Shown: piece after piece, positions 9,174 to 18,171 of the stretch
Layout of the letters: each line of letters begins with the position of its first letter
Position numbering within the stretch: position 1 is the stretch's first letter
The notes under the pieces: model-generated
What the model saw: the letters and a program-made list of their open reading frames with translations, nothing else
What the model was told of the DNA's origin: nothing
The model's database searches: none
NCBI GenBank assembly: GCA_937136055.1
Contig: CAKZOD010000046.1
Span: 1-46,676, forward strand
Direction of reading: 5' to 3'
Source: an uncultured Oceanospirillaceae bacterium
GTDB taxonomy: Bacteria; Pseudomonadota; Gammaproteobacteria; Pseudomonadales; Balneatricaceae
DNA: 46,676 nucleotides
Made by a program: the position numbers and the translations under genes

Positions 9174-9909
9174 AACGACGTTTTTAATTATCCATTATCT
9201 TAAATAACAAACACATATAGTTTTATAAGTTGCTATTGAGGCTTTAAAACGCGCACTTATAAACGATATGCAAAAAAATAGCGGGTTATTATATATCGCG
9301 GTTATTAATTGTTCGAACTATTTATCAACAATATAACGCCTTGTTATTAGCAGGAAAGTAGGCAAGGTTTATAGCGTGAGACTATATACTTGAATTTGCA
9401 AGGATTAATACTTTTTCTTAGTAAAAATAGCGGCTAAAGTTTTTTTACTTATAAGGTTATTTCAAACAATTTTGTAACATAAAGTTCATCAAAGTCTTCT
9501 ATAATCACAATAAATTTAGTGGTTTCAAACAGCTTTTGCTATATATCGGTCTAATTTTTCGCTGAAATTACTTAAATCTACATAGCTATCTGAAGCTTCG
9601 CTCCACTCTTTTTGTGTAAACTTTTAGGTTTTACATATTACACTTTCGCATAAAACACTCCTTAGCTACGCTAAATTTTCCATGTTCTACTTTGTAAAGA
9701 GCCATCGCAACAACGTCACTTAACCTCTGTAGTGTTTAAGCCTCGTGAAAAGCTATCTCGATTACTCACAGCCAAGTCACTGTGTTAGCTGCTGGGCTTG
9801 TGTTGATGATGGGAATTTTTTGGAGGGGAATAAAATTAGACTTAACTTTTACAATCTATTTGTAGAAGTCTACACCTGCATGGGCAGTTAATACTTGGGG
9901 GAATTTCTA
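9174..9909. other. Non-coding gap between recA and alaS; recX not found
   Basis: This stretch of about 740 bp is AT-rich. Only short minus-strand open frames occur, for example around 9633-9720 and 9530-9620; they are interrupted by stops, lack ribosome sites and resemble no family I recognise. RecX, the RecA modulator of ~150 residues usually encoded here, could not be found in any frame. The alaS promoter must lie near 9174-9300. Confidence 0.5.
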
Positions 9910-9936
9910 AAGCTGCCGGTATTAAACCAGCAGCTT
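9910..9936 (-). terminator. Possible recA terminator hairpin
   Basis: An 11-bp stem (AAGCTGCTGGT / ACCGGCAGCTT, one wobble) with a 5-nt loop lies 24 bp downstream of the recA stop. No T-tract follows, so it is either a weak terminator or an mRNA 3' stabilising stem. Confidence 0.4.
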
Positions 9937-9960
9937 AGCGGCTAGATAATTAAGGTAGTA

Positions 9961-11064
9961 TTACTCCCCTTCTTTTTCGCCTTTCTTGTCATCTTTCTTG
10001 TCATCTTTCTTGTCATCTTTCTTGTCATCTTTCTTGTCATCTTTTTTGCTTGCTTCTTTATCTTCTTCAGCGCCAGGCACTGCTAGAAGTTGCTCGCGAA
10101 TACCCGCTTCTATTGCATCTGCATCTTCAGGATGATCTGTTAAGTACTGAGCGGCATTAGCTTTACCTTGACCAATTTTACTACCGTTATACGCATACCA
10201 AGCACCTGCTTTTTCAACAAGTCCTTGCTTAACACCCATATCAATAAGCTCACCCATACGATAAATACCTTTACCGAACAGGATTTGAAATTCAGTCTGT
10301 TTAAAAGGTGCTGCAACTTTATTCTTAACAACTTTTACGCGGGTTTCGTTACCGACAATTTCATCACCTTGCTTGATAGCCCCAATACGGCGAATATCAA
10401 GACGCACAGATGCGTAGAACTTTAGTGCATTACCACCCGTTGTCGTTTCTGGAGAGCCAAACATAACACCTATCTTCATACGTATTTGGTTGATGAAGAT
10501 AAGAAGACAGTTAGCTGTTTTTACTGTACCTGTCAGTTTACGTAGTGCTTGCGACATCAAACGTGCTTGTAAGCCCATATGAGATGAACCCATCTCACCT
10601 TCAATTTCCGCTTTAGGTGTCAACGCGGCTACCGAGTCAATGATCACAACATCAAGAGTGTTTGAACGCACTAACATATCGCAAATCTCTAGTGCCTGTT
10701 CACCTGTATCTGGCTGAGATACAAGTAAATCATCAACATTCACACCTAGCTTTTCAGCATAACCTGGATCTAATGCATGCTCTGCATCGATAAATGCACA
10801 GCTTTTGCCTTGCTTTTGCGCTTCAGCAATTACTTGTAATGTTAAGGTTGTTTTACCTGAAGATTCAGGCCCGTATATTTCAACTATACGCCCATAAGGC
10901 AAACCACCTATACCTAGTGCAACATCTAAACCTAGAGAACCTGTAGAGACAGAAGGAATCACTTCACGTGGCTGGTCACCCATGCGCATAACAGCGCCTT
11001 TACCAAACTGACGTTCAATTTGAGAGAGTGCAGCATCTAACGCTTTTTTTCTGTTTTCGTCCAT
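9961..11064 (-). CDS. recA: Recombinase RecA with a repetitive charged C-terminal tail
   Basis: RecA forms filaments on single-stranded DNA, drives strand exchange and triggers LexA cleavage. The 367-residue protein has the standard core: Walker [10 protein letters not shown] at residues 65-73, [20 protein letters not shown], and the L2 DNA-binding loop [19 protein letters not shown]. The start has an AGGTGA ribosome site. The C-terminal tail is unusual: five exact 12-bp repeats (9982-10041) encode successive KDDK units before the end GEKEGE. The tail is normally acidic and modulates DNA access, whereas here acidic and basic residues alternate. A LexA box lies 43 bp upstream. Confidence 0.98.
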   Translation of the reverse strand: MDENRKKALDAALSQIERQFGKGAVMRMGDQPREVIPSVSTGSLGLDVALGIGGLPYGRIVEIYGPESSGKTTLTLQVIAEAQKQGKSCAFIDAEHALDPGYAEKLGVNVDDLLVSQPDTGEQALEICDMLVRSNTLDVVIIDSVAALTPKAEIEGEMGSSHMGLQARLMSQALRKLTGTVKTANCLLIFINQIRMKIGVMFGSPETTTGGNALKFYASVRLDIRRIGAIKQGDEIVGNETRVKVVKNKVAAPFKQTEFQILFGKGIYRMGELIDMGVKQGLVEKAGAWYAYNGSKIGQGKANAAQYLTDHPEDADAIEAGIREQLLAVPGAEEDKEASKKDDKKDDKKDDKKDDKKDDKKGEKEGE

Positions 11065-11106
11065 TTTATCACCTAGGCTTGAGTAAAATCTTTATCAGTA
11101 AAAACA

Positions 11107-11122
11107 CTGTATGAATACACAG
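11107..11122 (-). promoter_or_regulatory. LexA (SOS) box upstream of recA
   Basis: CTGTATGAATACACAG matches the gammaproteobacterial LexA operator CTGT-N8-ACAG exactly in its conserved arms. It lies 43 bp before the recA start codon, where it can block the promoter. SOS control of recA by LexA is established biology. Confidence 0.9.
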
Positions 11123-11206
11123 CATTATGCGTAGAATTTTTAGAAAAGCAAGTCTATTTTCTCTACCAATGAATTTTAGTGATAAATATTTCAGACATAC
11201 AAATGC

Positions 11207-11229
11207 AGCCTCTTTGTATAAAAGAGGCT
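11207..11229. other. Perfect hairpin between the hemerythrin gene and recA
   Basis: A perfect 9-bp stem AGCCTCTTT / AAAGAGGCT has a GTATA loop. It lacks a T-run on either strand. It lies upstream of the recA control region and downstream of the hemerythrin-like gene, so it may be an inefficient terminator of the latter. Confidence 0.4.
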
Positions 11230-11342
11230 ATTCGCCAACCAGCACGGTAATTCAATACGCAGTTTAAATTTGATTTTGTGCGTTTCAATTCATAAAGCTT
11301 TGCTAATCGCAGCCTTTATAATTTCGATGGGGTGACTTACTT

Positions 11343-11924
11343 TTAGCTAGCTATCGCTTCTTCAAGATCTGCATAGAGCTCGGCATAATGGTTAGAGTCA
11401 AATTTTTGAAACATTGCGTCAGTTTTTAACCATGACTCTTTGGCTAGTTTTTCCCAATCCTGCGCATTTGCAAGCGCTTCAATCTTAGGGAATATTTGAC
11501 CTTCTTCAAAGTTAATATGCTGCTTTTCCTGCTCTAAAAATGCCTCTAAGTTCTCAATAATTTTCGCCATAGGTAGCATGCCATCAAGGAGCGATACACT
11601 TATTGGGGACAAAACTTGTTCTGTACACACCTTTAAATCTTGGTGTTCTTTTTCACAGCGATTAATTAACAGCGTCAGCTCAGCTGATTTATCTTTAAAA
11701 TAGTCGTACAGCACATCTTCTAGGGGATGATGGTATAAATCGGCATAGTGGCCAATATATTCAATAGCCTCTGCCATCAATTTCAAATCTGCGCTATGGC
11801 CTTGTTTAATCTGCTCAATATTCCTCTCTATCAAGGTCAGTAGCTTACTCATATTAATATGATCTCTATGAAGCACTGACAAGATTTTCATACCAAGATT
11901 GTCTTGTTTTGTTGCTATTTCCAT
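11343..11924 (-). CDS. Hemerythrin-like (HHE) protein
   Basis: Hemerythrin-type four-helix proteins bind a di-iron centre and serve in O2/NO sensing or iron handling. The protein has spaced His/Glu metal-ligand candidates: LHRDH near the start, HYADLYHHPLEDVLYDYF in the middle, EKEHQDL, and EQEKQHINFEEGQIFP near the end. I place the start at the ATG at 11922-11924 (MEIATKQ), which has a GAGGG ribosome site at 8-nt spacing; the frame extends upstream to a start at 11999 without such a site. The final sixty or so residues are not conserved. The exact function is unknown. It is a single gene with no obvious operon partner. Confidence 0.85.
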   Translation of the reverse strand: MEIATKQDNLGMKILSVLHRDHINMSKLLTLIERNIEQIKQGHSADLKLMAEAIEYIGHYADLYHHPLEDVLYDYFKDKSAELTLLINRCEKEHQDLKVCTEQVLSPISVSLLDGMLPMAKIIENLEAFLEQEKQHINFEEGQIFPKIEALANAQDWEKLAKESWLKTDAMFQKFDSNHYAELYADLEEAIAS

Positions 11925-12161
11925 CTGCACGGCCCTCACTGGATTTAATGAGATGTCTTTAAGGCCCTTCATATCTGCACATTTTGCGATGCAAAACACC
12001 TTAAGCTTTAAAACACCTTTACTAGGGATAGCAGCTTATGCGTTTTCGTTAAACACCTTGCTATAACCTAATAGGCTTGCCCTTTGTACAATAACTGCAC
12101 AACCTTAAGACTACCCCAGCTTCTAAATCAACTTAATGACCTACATCAAAACATTTTGTAA

Positions 12162-13112
12162 TTACTCTCCTTGCTCCTTTAATGCTTCGCGCTTTTGTAG
12201 CCATTTAGCAAATAACATAGTCACTACCACAGCAAACAATATCCGCAGCCATAGTATAGCGCCGACATCTGCACCCAATAATAAGATCAACAACGTATCT
12301 TCTATTAAGCTATGTGCCAGGCTTAAAAATACAATCGATAACAACACGTCCTGCTTACTCACCGTACCACTTTTCACCTCTTTAATCAGAAGCCCAGCAC
12401 CAAAGCTCATCCCCAGCGTTAAACCTATAATAGTGATATTACTGGCAGCCTTGGTAATGCCTATCAATTTCAATATTGGTGAAAGCATCAAATGCATTAA
12501 TTTCTCGATACCTAGTTTTCTTAATACACCTAAACCAATGATTAAAGTGGCTATTATAAAATAAATACTGACAATCAATATCACCTGATCTTTTGCCCAC
12601 TGCCCTAAGCTCTCATCAGATACAGTGCCTTGCCACAGCAATACAGCAGGCTCCTGCTGGTAATCAAAGAATAGATAAAGGCTATTAACAGCGCCCGCTA
12701 ACAGCAAGCCACCCAAAATTTTGAGCACTATCGTAATGCGCCAACTAACGCCCACCATCTTCGCTACCGCCCCTTCGATGGGAATAGAATGGGAGATCAA
12801 AATCAATATACCGATCACAGATACTTGCGCAGTTGTTAAGGCTAAAGTATCACTGACATTAACAAACACCACCATTGCCGTATAAACATTTGTCAAAATC
12901 GCTGTTGCCCAAACAACCCCCATCTGCTCCGGTAAGCCAACAAACTGCATGATAGGCGCCAACATACTTCCTAAAAGTGCTGTTGCACCAAGCATATCCA
13001 AGGCTTTTACAATAATAATTGCAGGTACCATCACCTTTAAAAGAGTTATATAGACTTGCCATATCTCATTAAATATTTTTCTTAGCTCTACTAACTGCTT
13101 CACATTGCTCAC
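12162..13112 (-). CDS. Nucleoside-recognition (Gate) domain membrane protein
   Basis: This 316-residue, very hydrophobic inner-membrane protein has about eight predicted membrane spans. Two Gate/nucleoside-recognition modules of the type in SpmA/SpmB and NupC-like proteins are apparent (KVMVPAIIIVKALDMLGATA near the start and IATLIIGLGVLRKLGIEKLM in the second half, each followed by a glycine-rich helix). Transport substrate is unknown. The frame starts with GTG at 13110-13112 and has no strong ribosome site. It is divergent from the Lrp/AsnC regulator gene (119-bp gap), which suggests, without proving, that the regulator controls it and that an amino acid or related compound is involved. Confidence 0.75.
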   Translation of the reverse strand: MSNVKQLVELRKIFNEIWQVYITLLKVMVPAIIIVKALDMLGATALLGSMLAPIMQFVGLPEQMGVVWATAILTNVYTAMVVFVNVSDTLALTTAQVSVIGILILISHSIPIEGAVAKMVGVSWRITIVLKILGGLLLAGAVNSLYLFFDYQQEPAVLLWQGTVSDESLGQWAKDQVILIVSIYFIIATLIIGLGVLRKLGIEKLMHLMLSPILKLIGITKAASNITIIGLTLGMSFGAGLLIKEVKSGTVSKQDVLLSIVFLSLAHSLIEDTLLILLLGADVGAILWLRILFAVVVTMLFAKWLQKREALKEQGE

Positions 13113-13231
13113 ATTTACACTCTAAATATACTTATAAACGGGGCGCTATTATATCGCTCTGCTTAGAAATATTTCTTTCTTATTGGACATTGCTTTACTA
13201 TTAATTTCTTTATATTGAATTTAGGTTAATT

Positions 13232-13693
13232 ATGTTTCTTGATAGATTGGACAAAGCCATATTAAATCAGCTGCAACTAGATGCATCCCTTAGCAACTTG
13301 AAACTCGCTGAGATCATCGGCTTGTCTGCACCGGCTTGTTTAAAACGTGTAAAGCGATTAGAAAAAGAAGGGGTTATTAGCAAACGCGTTGCTATTTTAG
13401 ATCAAAGCAAAATTGCTCCCAATATTCACATGATCACAGAAATCATCATGCACTGTGACCGCTTAGATCTAAATGATGCGTTTATCAAAAAAATGAGAGC
13501 CGCGACTGAAGTACAAGAATGCTACAAAGTGACAGGAGAAGTTGATTTTGTATTAGTAGTGTCTGTGCCAGATATGCCAAGCTATGAAAGCTTTTGCCAG
13601 CGTGCGATATACAGTGATTCTAACTTAAAGAAGTTTCGTACTTTAATCTCCATTGATAGAGTAAAGTACGATACCCAGATACAAATCCCTTGA
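13232..13693 (+). CDS. Lrp/AsnC family transcriptional regulator
   Basis: The 153-residue protein has the family layout. The N-terminal winged HTH starts FLDRLDKAILNQLQLDASLS, with the recognition helix around LSAPACLKRVKRLEKEGVI. The C-terminal RAM (ligand-binding, oligomerising) domain contains ECYKVTGEVDFVLVVSVPDM. Such regulators respond to amino acids and often control a neighbouring transporter or catabolic gene. Here the neighbour is the divergently encoded Gate-domain membrane protein. The ATG is preceded by AGGT. The effector is unknown. Confidence 0.9.
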   Translation: MFLDRLDKAILNQLQLDASLSNLKLAEIIGLSAPACLKRVKRLEKEGVISKRVAILDQSKIAPNIHMITEIIMHCDRLDLNDAFIKKMRAATEVQECYKVTGEVDFVLVVSVPDMPSYESFCQRAIYSDSNLKKFRTLISIDRVKYDTQIQIP

Positions 13694-13739
13694 TACTTAC
13701 TTCAAAATCTTGGGGTCGTTATACAGTTGATGCTAAACG

Positions 13740-14147
13740 TTACTCAACTTCGATGATTTCATAACTGTGTGTTACTTCAACACCGGCAGCTTTTAGCATG
13801 ATAGAAGCGGAACAGTATTCATCAGCTGATAAATGCACAGCACGCTCAACATGCTTTTCTTTGATATTACGACCGCTGACAATGAATTTAATGTGTATTT
13901 TGGTAAAAACGGCAGGCACTGCATCGGCTCTTTGCGCTTCAACTTCTGCAACACAATCAACCACATCTTGACGGGTTTTCTTTAATATACCAACAACATC
14001 ATAGCTTGAGCATCCTGCAACACCCATTAGCATCATCTCCATTGGTCTCGCGCCTTGCTTTTGCTCGCCATCCATCATCACTTCAAAACCAGTACCAGTT
14101 GTTGCTTTGAAGCGTACATCACCGTCCCACTTTGTGGATACTTGCAT
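13740..14147 (-). CDS. OsmC/YhfA-family redox protein
   Basis: OsmC-family proteins reduce organic hydroperoxides with a pair of cysteines. This ~135-residue protein has both cysteine motifs (VAGCSSYDVVGIL and ADEYCSASIMLKAAG) and the PMEMMLMGVAG helix of the YhfA branch. The ATG at 14145-14147 has an AAGG ribosome site at 8-nt spacing, favoured over an upstream GTG. In Pseudomonas a YhfA-like gene lies near trpGDC with crp/vfr between them; here the crp-like gene is missing and the gene directly follows trpC (52-bp gap). Confidence 0.88.
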   Translation of the reverse strand: MQVSTKWDGDVRFKATTGTGFEVMMDGEQKQGARPMEMMLMGVAGCSSYDVVGILKKTRQDVVDCVAEVEAQRADAVPAVFTKIHIKFIVSGRNIKEKHVERAVHLSADEYCSASIMLKAAGVEVTHSYEIIEVE

Positions 14148-14199
14148 TTTTAACACCTTTTAATAATTTCTTCGATCAACTTTAAACAAATACTTAAAC

Positions 14200-15009
14200 T
14201 CAGAAAAACAACTTCTGTAGCTGTGCCCCCGGATCTTCAGCGCGCATAAACGCTTCACCGACTAAAAACCCATTAACATTTTTATCGCGCATCGCTGCTA
14301 CATCATCACGTGAATGAATCGCGCTTTCAGTGATAATCGTTTTATCCTTAGGGATGAAATCTAACAATTCGAACGTGTTTTCCAAGCTCACTTCAAAAGT
14401 ATGCAAATTGCGATTATTGATACCTATCATTTGGTTATCTAAACTGAGCGCTTGCTCTAGCTCATCGCCGCCATGCACTTCAATTAATACATCCATCCCT
14501 AAACGAATTGCCAAATTATTTAGCTCTTTCATTTGGCGTTCTTCAAGGCACGATACTATTAACAAGATGCAATCAGCGCCTATCGCACGGGCTTCGTACA
14601 CCTGATAAGGATCAATGATAAAATCTTTCCTAATGACTGGCAGCTGGCACGCACTACGCGCTTCCATTAAGTATTGCTCACTTCCTTCGAAAAAATCAGC
14701 ATCTGTCAGCACTGACATGCACGATGCACCACCAGCCTGATAAGACCTTGCGATGTCAGCAGGTACAAACGGATCTCTTAATAAACCTTTAGAGGGGCTG
14801 CGTTTTTTAGCTTCTGCAATAATCGCTGGGCGACCTTGCTCAATGCTATGCTGCATTGCTCTAGCAAAGCCCCGAGGTGTTTGATCGCTGTCCTTAGCCA
14901 TAGCAATTGTTTTTTCAAAATCAGCTATACTCTTAACGCTTGAGCGCTCTGCAATTTCTTCAATTTTTCGCGCTACGATCTTCTTTAATACAGTAGGTAA
15001 TTCAGACAT
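14200..15009 (-). CDS. trpC: Indole-3-glycerol phosphate synthase
   Basis: TrpC converts CdRP to indole-3-glycerol phosphate, the fourth step of tryptophan synthesis from chorismate. The 269-residue protein is monofunctional, with no PRA isomerase domain. It shows the barrel motifs [11 protein letters not shown] (catalytic Lys), [43 protein letters not shown] and [11 protein letters not shown]. It is the third gene of a trpG-trpD-trpC operon on the minus strand, 49 bp downstream of trpD. trpE, trpF, trpB and trpA are not in the window. Confidence 0.97.
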   Translation of the reverse strand: MSELPTVLKKIVARKIEEIAERSSVKSIADFEKTIAMAKDSDQTPRGFARAMQHSIEQGRPAIIAEAKKRSPSKGLLRDPFVPADIARSYQAGGASCMSVLTDADFFEGSEQYLMEARSACQLPVIRKDFIIDPYQVYEARAIGADCILLIVSCLEERQMKELNNLAIRLGMDVLIEVHGGDELEQALSLDNQMIGINNRNLHTFEVSLENTFELLDFIPKDKTIITESAIHSRDDVAAMRDKNVNGFLVGEAFMRAEDPGAQLQKLFF

Positions 15010-15058
15010 TATTCTTCACTTTGCTAAGCAGTTTAAATTTATTTTTAGGCCTTAAATA

Positions 15059-16084
15059 TTAGCTATTACTCAGCGCTCGGCTAAACTCAACCAGTTGCTG
15101 TAATTTCGCACTTGCTTTGCCACTGCTGATAGCTTCAGTTGCCAGTGCTGCACCCGCTTGGATGCTTTCAACTTTATCTGCTGCATATAACGCAGCCCCT
15201 GCATTCAAGGCAATCATCTGTGCAGCTTTGGCATTGTTACCTGCAAAGGCATCTTTAATCATTACAAAACTCTCAGCCGCGCTATATACCTGCAAACCAT
15301 CTAAACTCTGTGGTTCAAACCCTGCATCTGCAGCCGTTATTTTATATTCACGGATCTGATTATCTTTTAGCTCAGCAACATAGGTTTCACCATTGAGGCT
15401 AATTTCATCTAAACCATCACTAGCGCTCACAACTAATACATGTTTTGCGCCTAACTCTTGCATCACCTGCGCGATTGGTAGGCAGTATGTTTTTTCAAAA
15501 ACGCCGAGCAAATAATGCTTAGCTCCTGCTGGGTTTGTCAAAGGGCCCAACAAATTAAAAATGGTTCTAAGTCCCATTTCTTTACGTGGAGTAATGGCGT
15601 GGCGCATAGCACGGTGATATTGCGGCGCAAACATAAAACCAACACCCACTTCATCAATACAGCGAGCCACTTGTTTCGGACTTAGCGCTAAATTAACACC
15701 CGCCGTTTCTAGTAGATCAGCAGCGCCCGTGGTTGAAGAGACAGAGCGGTTACCATGCTTAGCAACACAGCCACCCGCTGCAGCAACTACGATCGCACAA
15801 GCTGTAGATACGTTGAATAAATTCGCACTGTCACCACCTGTACCGACAATATCAACAGCACCTTGGTTTTCAATATTAACGGGGATTGCGAGCTCTCGCA
15901 TAACACGTGCAGCGCCGGCAATTTCTTTTACCGTTTCGCCCTTCATGCGCAAGCCCATTAAAAAGGCACCCATTTGAGCTTCAGTTGCGTTGCCCGTCAT
16001 GATTTGCATCATCACTTTTTGCATATCGGCTGTACTCAAATCTTTTTGTTCGGCAACGTTCGCCAGTGCTTCTCTTATATCCAT
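15059..16084 (-). CDS. trpD: Anthranilate phosphoribosyltransferase
   Basis: TrpD joins anthranilate to PRPP. The 341-residue product has the family motifs: DIVGTGGDSANLFNVST (PRPP binding, about residues 79-95), KHGNRSVSSTTGAADLLE, FMFAPQYHRAMRH, and RTIFNLLGPLTNPA. It is a stand-alone enzyme rather than a TrpGD fusion, of normal length, and lies 39 bp after trpG in a trpGDC operon. Confidence 0.97.
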   Translation of the reverse strand: MDIREALANVAEQKDLSTADMQKVMMQIMTGNATEAQMGAFLMGLRMKGETVKEIAGAARVMRELAIPVNIENQGAVDIVGTGGDSANLFNVSTACAIVVAAAGGCVAKHGNRSVSSTTGAADLLETAGVNLALSPKQVARCIDEVGVGFMFAPQYHRAMRHAITPRKEMGLRTIFNLLGPLTNPAGAKHYLLGVFEKTYCLPIAQVMQELGAKHVLVVSASDGLDEISLNGETYVAELKDNQIREYKITAADAGFEPQSLDGLQVYSAAESFVMIKDAFAGNNAKAAQMIALNAGAALYAADKVESIQAGAALATEAISSGKASAKLQQLVEFSRALSNS

Positions 16085-16123
16085 TTTAAACTCTTCATCA
16101 AGTTTTAAGTGTGTATCTTGTTA

Positions 16124-16702
16124 TTACTGATCAACAAAATTATTCAGCAAATCATGCCCTTGGCTAGTCAATATAGATTCAGGGTGAAACTGCACCCCCT
16201 CTAAATTGTATTCACGATGGCGCAAACCCATTATTTCGTCCATTGAGCCATCTTCATTTTCCGTCCAAGCGGTTACTTCTAAGCAATCTGGCAAGCTCTC
16301 TTTCTCAACCACTAAAGAGTGGTAGCGCGTTACCTGCAAAGGATTATTTAATCCTTTAAACACCCCTTGATTGCTGTGCTTTATCCAAGAAGTTTTGCCG
16401 TGCATCGCTTTTTTTGCACGCACTACTTTGCCGCCAAATGCGACACCAATACTTTGGTGGCCTAAACACACTCCTAGTACTGGTATTTTCCCCGCATACT
16501 GTTCAATCGCTGCAACGCAGATTCCAGCTTCTTTTGGTGTGCAAGGGCCTGGCGAGATAACTAACTGTTTGATATCAAGCTGCTCTATTTGAGCTAAGCT
16601 GATTTCATTGTTTCGTTTAACGCAAACCTGCGCCCCTAATTCCTCTAAATACTGTGTCAGATTAAAAGTAAAGGAATCATAATTATCTATCATTAACAAC
16701 AT
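16124..16702 (-). CDS. trpG: Anthranilate synthase glutamine amidotransferase component
   Basis: TrpG releases ammonia from glutamine for anthranilate synthase (or for the related PabB). The 192-residue class I amidotransferase has catalytic Cys79 in [10 protein letters not shown] and the His173/Glu175 pair in [11 protein letters not shown]. It is the first gene of trpGDC on the minus strand. The large subunit gene trpE is not adjacent, as in Pseudomonas, so dual use with PabB is possible. Upstream lie 142 bp and then a structured dispersed repeat. Confidence 0.95.
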   Translation of the reverse strand: MLLMIDNYDSFTFNLTQYLEELGAQVCVKRNNEISLAQIEQLDIKQLVISPGPCTPKEAGICVAAIEQYAGKIPVLGVCLGHQSIGVAFGGKVVRAKKAMHGKTSWIKHSNQGVFKGLNNPLQVTRYHSLVVEKESLPDCLEVTAWTENEDGSMDEIMGLRHREYNLEGVQFHPESILTSQGHDLLNNFVDQ

Positions 16703-16844
16703 TAAAACGGCTCGATATTCTCTATTACTGCCTGGAGTTTGCGCAGAGTTTCACCTGCTTTACCACGACAAATTCACGACTGTGAATAAGCACACAATAC
16801 TAGCAAGTATGCAGGCTAAACCCCTAATAAAAAATCTTCAAATC

Positions 16845-17108
16845 GTCAGGGACATGTGATTATTTCCCAAACATCTCTGGCTTACAGGATGTTTCGTGAT
16901 TGAGGCAATGCTTACAGACGGATTGATTACCCGACCAAAAGTATTAACGAAGATCACGCAATGTCCTGTAGCTCCCTAAGCGTAGATACCTAAGGGGTCA
17001 TCTGCTTTGTAAAATACTTGTAAAAATATTGGTATTCACTGCGTATTTTATCTGTGATCTAACCCCTTAGTTATCCACACAGAAGATTTGAGACTTGATT
17101 TCATGCCC
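16845..17108 (+). repeat. Dispersed structured repeat, copy 1 (decayed)
   Basis: This ~264-bp non-coding element lies between the carbonic anhydrase gene and trpG. It aligns end to end with the reverse complement of 34997-35266. Shared blocks include CCCAAACA-CTCTGGC-TACAGGAT, TTTCGTGAT-GAG-CAATGCTTACAG, TATCTAAGGGG-like, TTCACTGCGTATTTT, CCCCTTAGTTATCCACA and AGAAGATTTG. In this copy several of the paired arms that are perfect in copy 2 have mutated, so it appears older. Confidence 0.85.
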
Positions 17109-17127
17109 CTTAGCCAATAGCGCAAAA

Positions 17128-17778
17128 TTAGCGGTAATCTTCAGCTATTCTTTTATTAAACTCTTCCTTGCTGCCAATACTACCTGCCAAATCTTTTAAT
17201 ATGCCATTTTTGATGCTGTAAACCCAGCTATGCACGTTTAGCTTTACACCATTTTTCCATGCTTTTTGTACAATAGTGGTGTTACACACATTGCGTACTT
17301 GTTCGATAACATTAAGCTCGCACAGCCTATCTAAGCTCTGCTTCTCATCCAAGCCTTCAAAAGCTTTTGCATTGAAACGACGAACATCTTTGATATGCCC
17401 CAACCAATTATCTATTAGGCCATTTTCCGAGTTTTCCAACGCCGCTTTTATACCGCCACAACCATAGTGCCCGCAGACGATAATGTGCTTTACTTTAAGG
17501 ACTTCAACGGCGTATTGAATAACAGATAGGCAATTTAAATCACTGTGCACTACCACATTGGCAATATTGCGGTGAACAAAAATATCTCCAGGTGGCAAGT
17601 TTACAATTTGGTTTGCGGGAACTCGGCTATCTGAACAGCCTATCCACAAATATTCTGGCGCTTGCTGCTGTGAAAGATTACTAAAAAAATCCGGATCTTC
17701 TTGTTTGATCCCATTCGCCCACGTTAGGTTTCTCTCAAATAGATCTTTTAAAGTATCCAAAGCCTGCTTACTCCTCAT
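17128..17778 (-). CDS. Beta-class carbonic anhydrase
   Basis: This cytoplasmic zinc enzyme interconverts CO2 and bicarbonate. The 216-residue protein has the complete beta-CA signature: Cys and Asp in WIGCSDSRVPANQI (residues ~46-59), FVHRNIANVV, and the His/Cys zinc ligands in CGHYGCGGIKAAL (near residues 102-114). Length and motifs resemble E. coli Can/YadF. It is a single gene flanked by a dispersed repeat on one side and a long spacer on the other. Confidence 0.95.
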   Translation of the reverse strand: MRSKQALDTLKDLFERNLTWANGIKQEDPDFFSNLSQQQAPEYLWIGCSDSRVPANQIVNLPPGDIFVHRNIANVVVHSDLNCLSVIQYAVEVLKVKHIIVCGHYGCGGIKAALENSENGLIDNWLGHIKDVRRFNAKAFEGLDEKQSLDRLCELNVIEQVRNVCNTTIVQKAWKNGVKLNVHSWVYSIKNGILKDLAGSIGSKEEFNKRIAEDYR

Positions 17779-18052
17779 TCTGACTCACTATGTAGTTATT
17801 GCTTATAGCATAACAAAATTTCATATAGATACAGATAGATCATTCAATTATAAGTCAGTTCATTTAACTTGAATGACAAACAATAGTTGCTCCAAGCTGC
17901 CAATAATATTTTTGTGTAAATAAGGCTAGTTAACAGTGCCTTATTCAAGCAGCTCACTTTGAAAAAAAATAAGCACAAAACGCGAGAAAGTAGCAAGGAA
18001 TGAACGAGAAAAAGAATATGTGGGATTAAAAAGAGGAGAATTAACGGAGCAT
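17779..18052. other. Non-coding spacer between carbonic anhydrase and sox terminator
   Basis: No reading frame, RNA or repeat was recognised. It must hold the carbonic anhydrase promoter; no clear boxes were identified. Confidence 0.4.
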
Positions 18053-18091
18053 AAAAAAACCCGATGACAGAACCTTAAAACTGCCATCGGG
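18053..18091 (-). terminator. Rho-independent terminator of the soxBDAG operon
   Basis: On the minus strand CCCGATGGCAG, a 10-nt loop and CTGTCATCGGG form a stem with one wobble, followed by seven T. It lies 80 bp downstream of the soxG stop. Confidence 0.9.
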
Positions 18092-18171
18092 CACAAAGTA
18101 ACCTAATTACATCACAGTTACTTTTCGGGTGCTATGCTACTTAAGTAGCAAAATGTGAATTAAATCAGTCG

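Noticed and set aside
9520..9760. Short minus-strand frames that might be a recX pseudogene
   Set aside because: The translated pieces contain stops and frame changes, and no RecX motif could be recognised.
9982..10041. Direct repeats of 12 bp resembling a CRISPR-like array
   Set aside because: The units are contiguous without spacers and lie in frame inside recA.
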